In this document: positions 60,990-64,000 of the stretch, one piece after another
How the letters are laid out: every line of letters begins with the position of its first letter
Position numbering within the stretch: the first letter of the stretch is position 1
Origin: Streptomyces sp. NBC_01803
Lineage (GTDB): Bacteria > Actinomycetota > Actinomycetes > Streptomycetales > Streptomycetaceae
Reading direction: 5' to 3'
Length of the DNA: 64,000 bases
Assembly: GCF_035917415.1 (NCBI RefSeq)
Contig: NZ_CP109073.1
Span: 3,184,501-3,248,500, forward strand
Program-made: the position numbers and the translations under genes
The notes under the pieces: generated by a model
Database searches by the model: none
What the model saw: only the letters and a program-made list of their open reading frames with translations
What the model was told of the DNA's origin: nothing

Positions 60990-61076
60990 GCGCGGGTGGC
61001 GGAATAGGCAGACGCGCTGGATTCAGGTTCCAGTGCCCGAAAGGGCGTGGGGGTTCAACTCCCCCCTCGCGCACCA
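60990..61076 (+). tRNA. tRNA-Leu (CAG)
   Basis: 87 nt with the long variable arm of class II tRNAs (TGCCCGAAAGGGCG region). Acceptor GCGCGGG/CTCGCGC, anticodon loop TTCAGGT (anticodon CAG), 3' CCA encoded. Confidence 0.96.
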
Positions 61077-61079
61077 GAG

Positions 61080-61104
61080 AAGACCCCTGTTGATCAGGGG
61101 TCTT
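61080..61104 (+). terminator. tRNA-Leu terminator
   Basis: 10-bp stem AAGACCCCTG / CAGGGGTCTT with a TTGAT loop, then TTCTGTTG, four bases after the tRNA. Confidence 0.85.
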
Positions 61105-61310
61105 TCTGTTGTCGCCGGGTAGTGGTGAGTCTCCCTCCCCTTGTATACCGCTTATATGTAAATCACAGAATGCATTTTTGTGCCTGGTGTGCGCGGTTAT
61201 GCGTGATTTCCCATTTGATTTCTGTCATGGTTTTCCCGCCTGTCGGAAAGTCCGCCTGGAGGGTGAGTCATGCACCGTCTGACCTGCGGTGACGCACGCG
61301 AGGACCAGGC

Positions 61311-62474
61311 GTGCTGACCGTATTGCACCTCGTCCAGCCGGTCGATGGAGGCGTCGCTCAGGTCGTCACCGATCTGGTGCGGGCACAGACCGGCGGGGGA
61401 ATGCGCGCCGTCGTGGCGTGCCCGCCGGGCGGCGGGCTGGGGAAATCGGCCGCCGCCGCCGGGGCGCGCGTCCGGCTGTGGCTCGCGGAACGCGGGGCCG
61501 GGCCGAACCTGCCGTGGGAGATCGCGTGCGCGGCCCGGATCGCGCGCCGCGACCGGCCCGACGTGGTGCACCTGCACAGTGCCAAGGCCGGGCTCGCCGG
61601 GCGGCTCGCGCTGCGCGGGCGGCTGCCCACCGTATTTCAGCCGCACGCCTGGTCGTTCGAGGCCGCGAACGGTCCCGTTGCCCAACTCGCGCTGCGCTGG
61701 GAGAGGTTCGCCACACAGTGGGCCGACCGTGTGCTGTGCGTCAGCGAAGCGGAACGGCTGCGCGGGCGCGCGGCGGGCCTGGACGCCCGGTGGGAGGTGA
61801 TCGCCAACGGCGTTGATCTCGAACGGTTCCCCGTCGCGGACGGCGTCGCCCGCCGCCAGGCGCGCGCCGCGCTCGCCACTGTGCACGCCCTGCCGCAACG
61901 GGCTCCGCTCGTCGTCTGCGCGGGCCGGCTCTGCCCGCAGAAGGGACAGGACGTGCTGCTGCGCGCCTGGCCCTCCGTCGCCGCCCGGGTCCCCGGCGCC
62001 CGGCTCGCCCTTGTCGGCGACGGACCCGACCGCGCGGCGCTGCGCTCCGCCGCCGGGCCCGGGGTCCTCTTCGCCGGGCACACCGACGAGATCCGGCCCT
62101 GGTACGCCGCCGCCGACGTCGTGGTCCTGCCGTCCCGCTGGGAGGCGATGGCCCTGGCTCCCCTGGAGGCGATGGCCGTCGGCCGCCCGGTGGTGCTCAC
62201 GGACGTCGGCGGCGCCCGCGAGAGCCTGCCGCCGGGGCAGGCCCCGTACTGCCTCGTGCCGCCCGGCGACCCGGCCGCCCTCGCCCACGCCCTGACCGCG
62301 CTGCTGGCCGAGCCCGCCCGCCGCCGGGCGCTGGGTCGGCAGGCCGCGCAGCACACCAGGGGCTCCCACGACGTGCGGCGTACCGCCGCCGCGTACGCCC
62401 GGCTCTACCGGCGTCTGGTGGACGGGGAGCCGGGCGAACCGGCGCCCGAGGCGAGGGAGCTCAGCAGGCCATGA
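61311..62474 (+). CDS. GT4-family glycosyltransferase
   Basis: 387 residues from GTG 61311. GT-B fold: N-terminal VLHLVQPVDGGVAQVVTDLV, DVVHLHSAKAG; C-terminal VVCAGRLCPQKGQDVLLRAW, LALVGDGPDRAALR and the nucleotide-sugar EX7E motif LPSRWEAMALAPLEAMAVG. Retaining transferase for a surface polysaccharide; donor unknown. First gene of the terminal glycan cluster. Upstream 61105–61310 is less GC-rich and likely holds its promoter. Confidence 0.92.
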   Translation: MLTVLHLVQPVDGGVAQVVTDLVRAQTGGGMRAVVACPPGGGLGKSAAAAGARVRLWLAERGAGPNLPWEIACAARIARRDRPDVVHLHSAKAGLAGRLALRGRLPTVFQPHAWSFEAANGPVAQLALRWERFATQWADRVLCVSEAERLRGRAAGLDARWEVIANGVDLERFPVADGVARRQARAALATVHALPQRAPLVVCAGRLCPQKGQDVLLRAWPSVAARVPGARLALVGDGPDRAALRSAAGPGVLFAGHTDEIRPWYAAADVVVLPSRWEAMALAPLEAMAVGRPVVLTDVGGARESLPPGQAPYCLVPPGDPAALAHALTALLAEPARRRALGRQAAQHTRGSHDVRRTAAAYARLYRRLVDGEPGEPAPEARELSRP

Positions 62475-62763
62475 GCACGGAAGGCATGACCGGCACGACT
62501 CGTGCGGCATCCGGGCGGCGGCGGCCGGGGTCGCGCGCGGCGGGGCGCTGATGGCGCTCGTCCAGCTCCCGGTGGGCGCGCCGGCCGCTCCCCTGCCCGC
62601 CCTCGCCTCGGCTGCCTGCTCGTCCCCGCCGTCTTCGCCGCGTGCGCCGTGGCGCTGCGGGTGCCGGAGGCGTCGCCGCTCACGTCGGCCGCGTCGGCCC
62701 CGTCGGCCGCGTCGGCCCTCCGCGGCCTGCCAGCCCTGTCCGCCCTCAAGGAAAGGCTCGACC
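62471..62763 (+). pseudogene. Relic gene between glycosyltransferase and deacetylase
   Basis: An ATG at 62471 overlaps the glycosyltransferase stop (ATGA), as for a coupled gene, but the frame ends after 26 codons (TGA 62549–62551). A different frame then reads a hydrophobic, membrane-like tail (GCLLVPAVFAACAVALRV ... LPALSALKERLD). This suggests a membrane protein gene reduced by deletion and frameshift. Chance reading in GC-rich DNA cannot be excluded. Confidence 0.35.
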
Positions 62764-63549
62764 ATGCGCGTTGCCGCTGACCCCGCCGCCGGACCCGGCC
62801 TCAGCCCGATGTGGCTGCTGATGTACCACTCCGTCTCCTACACCACCCCCGACCCCAACCGGATCACCGTCACGCCCGACCGGCTGCACCGGCAGCTCGC
62901 GTGGCTGCGCCGCAACCGGCTGCGCGGTGTGTCCGTGGGCGAGCTGCTGCGGGCCAGGGCCGCCGGGCGCGCGGGTCGCATGGTCGGGCTGACCTTCGAC
63001 GACGGCTACCGCGACTTCCTCGACACGGCCGTCCCGCTGCTGCGCGGACACGGCTGCACGGCCACCGTGTTCTGTCTGCCCGGCCGGCTGCACGGCAGCA
63101 ACGCCTGGGACACGGAGGGCCCGCGCAAGCGGCTGCTGAACGCCGACGGCATCCGGGCCGTCGCGGCGGCCGGGATGGAGATCGGCTCGCACGGGCTGCT
63201 GCATCAGTCGCTGCCCGGACTCGACGCGGACGCGCTGGAGCGGGAGATCGCGCGCAGCCGTGAACTGCTGGCGGAGATCACCGGCGGGCCGGTGCGGGGC
63301 TTCTGCTACCCGTACGGCGCGGTGGACCAGCGGGCGATCGACGCCGTGCGGGCGGCGGGCTACGCCTACGCCTGCGCGGTCGACCCCGGCCGGCTGACCG
63401 GGCAGTTCGCGCTGCCGCGCGTCCACGTCGGCGAGCGGGACAACGCGGCGCGGCTGCGGCTGAAGCGGCTGCTGCACCCCAGGCGCCGCCGCCCGCTGCC
63501 GCCGCTGCCCGCCCCCGCCGAGTCGGCCTGGTCGAACGAGGCGTCATGA
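62764..63549 (+). CDS. Polysaccharide deacetylase (NodB/CE4 family)
   Basis: 261 residues from ATG 62764 with AAGGAAAGG upstream. CE4 motifs: MYHSVSY, catalytic TFDDGYRDF (~80), GSHGLLHQSLPGL with metal His residues (~143), and FCYPYGAVDQRA (~180). N-deacetylates a hexosamine polymer, likely the glycan made by the flanking glycosyltransferases. No signal peptide is obvious. Stop overlaps the next start (ATGA). Confidence 0.9.
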   Translation: MRVAADPAAGPGLSPMWLLMYHSVSYTTPDPNRITVTPDRLHRQLAWLRRNRLRGVSVGELLRARAAGRAGRMVGLTFDDGYRDFLDTAVPLLRGHGCTATVFCLPGRLHGSNAWDTEGPRKRLLNADGIRAVAAAGMEIGSHGLLHQSLPGLDADALEREIARSRELLAEITGGPVRGFCYPYGAVDQRAIDAVRAAGYAYACAVDPGRLTGQFALPRVHVGERDNAARLRLKRLLHPRRRRPLPPLPAPAESAWSNEAS

Positions 63550-64000
63550 GAAAAGCGCTGCACGTCATCACTGGACTCGGACTCGGACTCGGCGGCGCGG
63601 AGCGGCAGTTGCGGGCGCTGCTGCGACGGCTGCCGCTCGCCTGCGATGTGGTCACCCTCACCCATCCCGGCTCCGTCGCCCGCGAACTGCGGGCCGACGG
63701 GGTGCGGGTCGCGCACCTCGCCATGGCGGGCAACCGCGATGTGGGCGCGCTCCCCCGGCTGGCGCGGCTGATCCGCGACGGGCGGTACGACGTCGTCCAC
63801 ACCCACCTGTACCGGGCCTGCGTCTACGGCCGTGTCGCCGCCCGCATGGCCGGGGTGCGGGCCGTGGTGGCGACCGAGCACTCGCTCGGCGCGCACCGCA
63901 TGGAGGGACGCCCGCTGACGCCGGGCACGCGGGCGCTGTATCTGGCGACGGAACGGCTGGGCGCGGCGACCGTGGCCGTCTCCGCGACCGTGGCGGGGCG
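63546..64000 (+). CDS. Glycosyltransferase, N-terminal part (continues past window)
   Basis: 151 codons visible. GT-B N-domain: KALHVITGLGLGLGGAERQLRALLRRL, then DVVTLTHPGSVARELRADGVRVAHLAM and YDVVHTHLYRACVYGRVAARMAGV, typical of GT4 enzymes. The catalytic C-terminal domain lies outside the window. Translationally coupled to the deacetylase. Confidence 0.88.
   Translation, partial: MRKALHVITGLGLGLGGAERQLRALLRRLPLACDVVTLTHPGSVARELRADGVRVAHLAMAGNRDVGALPRLARLIRDGRYDVVHTHLYRACVYGRVAARMAGVRAVVATEHSLGAHRMEGRPLTPGTRALYLATERLGAATVAVSATVAG

Overview
The window is about 64 kb of very GC-rich actinobacterial chromosome centred on the origin of replication. The organism is a streptomycete, Streptomyces or a close relative. 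The evidence is the gene order (cca–DUF6049–murJ–sigM–trxBA, parBA–rsmG–jag–yidCD–rnpA–rpmH, dnaA–oriC–dnaN–gnd–recF–gyrBA, crgA, fhaAB–pstP–rodA–pbpA–pknB), five perfect parS sites (GTTTCACGTGAAAC), Streptomyces-type DnaA boxes and class E sortases.

Region 1 (1–18.3 kb) is the left arm. It holds the tail of an MFS transporter, tRNA CCA-adding enzyme, DUF6049 protein, MurJ flippase with a separate pseudokinase gene, an ECF sigma/anti-sigma pair, and thioredoxin reductase/thioredoxin behind a SigR-like promoter. A leftward run follows: rpmH, rnpA, yidD, yidC, jag, rsmG, parA, parB and a GNAT gene. All five parS sites lie here, two inside coding sequence beside tandem repeats of a half site and one inside a 40-bp perfect palindrome.

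Region 2 (18.3–30.7 kb) is the replication core: dnaA with two DnaA boxes in its promoter, oriC (about 20.4–21.05 kb) with many DnaA boxes and a candidate DnaA-trio, then dnaN, gnd, recF, DUF721/DciA, gyrB, gyrA and a DUF3566 membrane protein whose 5' end looks frame-split.

Region 3 (30.78–44.93 kb) is an integrated actinomycete integrative and conjugative element (AICE) of about 14.1 kb. It sits in tRNA-Ile(GAT) and is bounded by 44-bp direct repeats. One leftward gene chain carries small unknown proteins, a Pycsar-effector-like membrane protein, DUF2637/Spd-like protein, RRQRL zinc protein, FtsK-like TraB, prim-pol, DUF3631 ATPase, Xis and Int. A GntR repressor with three identical-spacing operators sits at the head, plus a PPOX-fold enzyme and a second GntR regulator. 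Candidate cis loci are an iteron array at the rep 3' end, a clt-like repeat cluster downstream of traB, arm-type repeats flanking attP, and a duplicated hairpin.

Region 4 (44.9–61 kb) is conserved chromosome: DLW-39 peptide, XRE regulator, tRNA-Ala, two class E sortases, pabA-type amidotransferase, DUF881, CrgA, a DnaA-box cluster between convergent genes, rhomboid protease, cyclophilin and DUF5324. The cell-wall signalling operon fhaA–fhaB–pstP–rodA–pbpA–pknB and tRNA-Leu follow. Region 5 (61.3 kb to the end) is a polysaccharide cluster: glycosyltransferase, a relic gene, a polysaccharide deacetylase and a second glycosyltransferase cut by the window edge.
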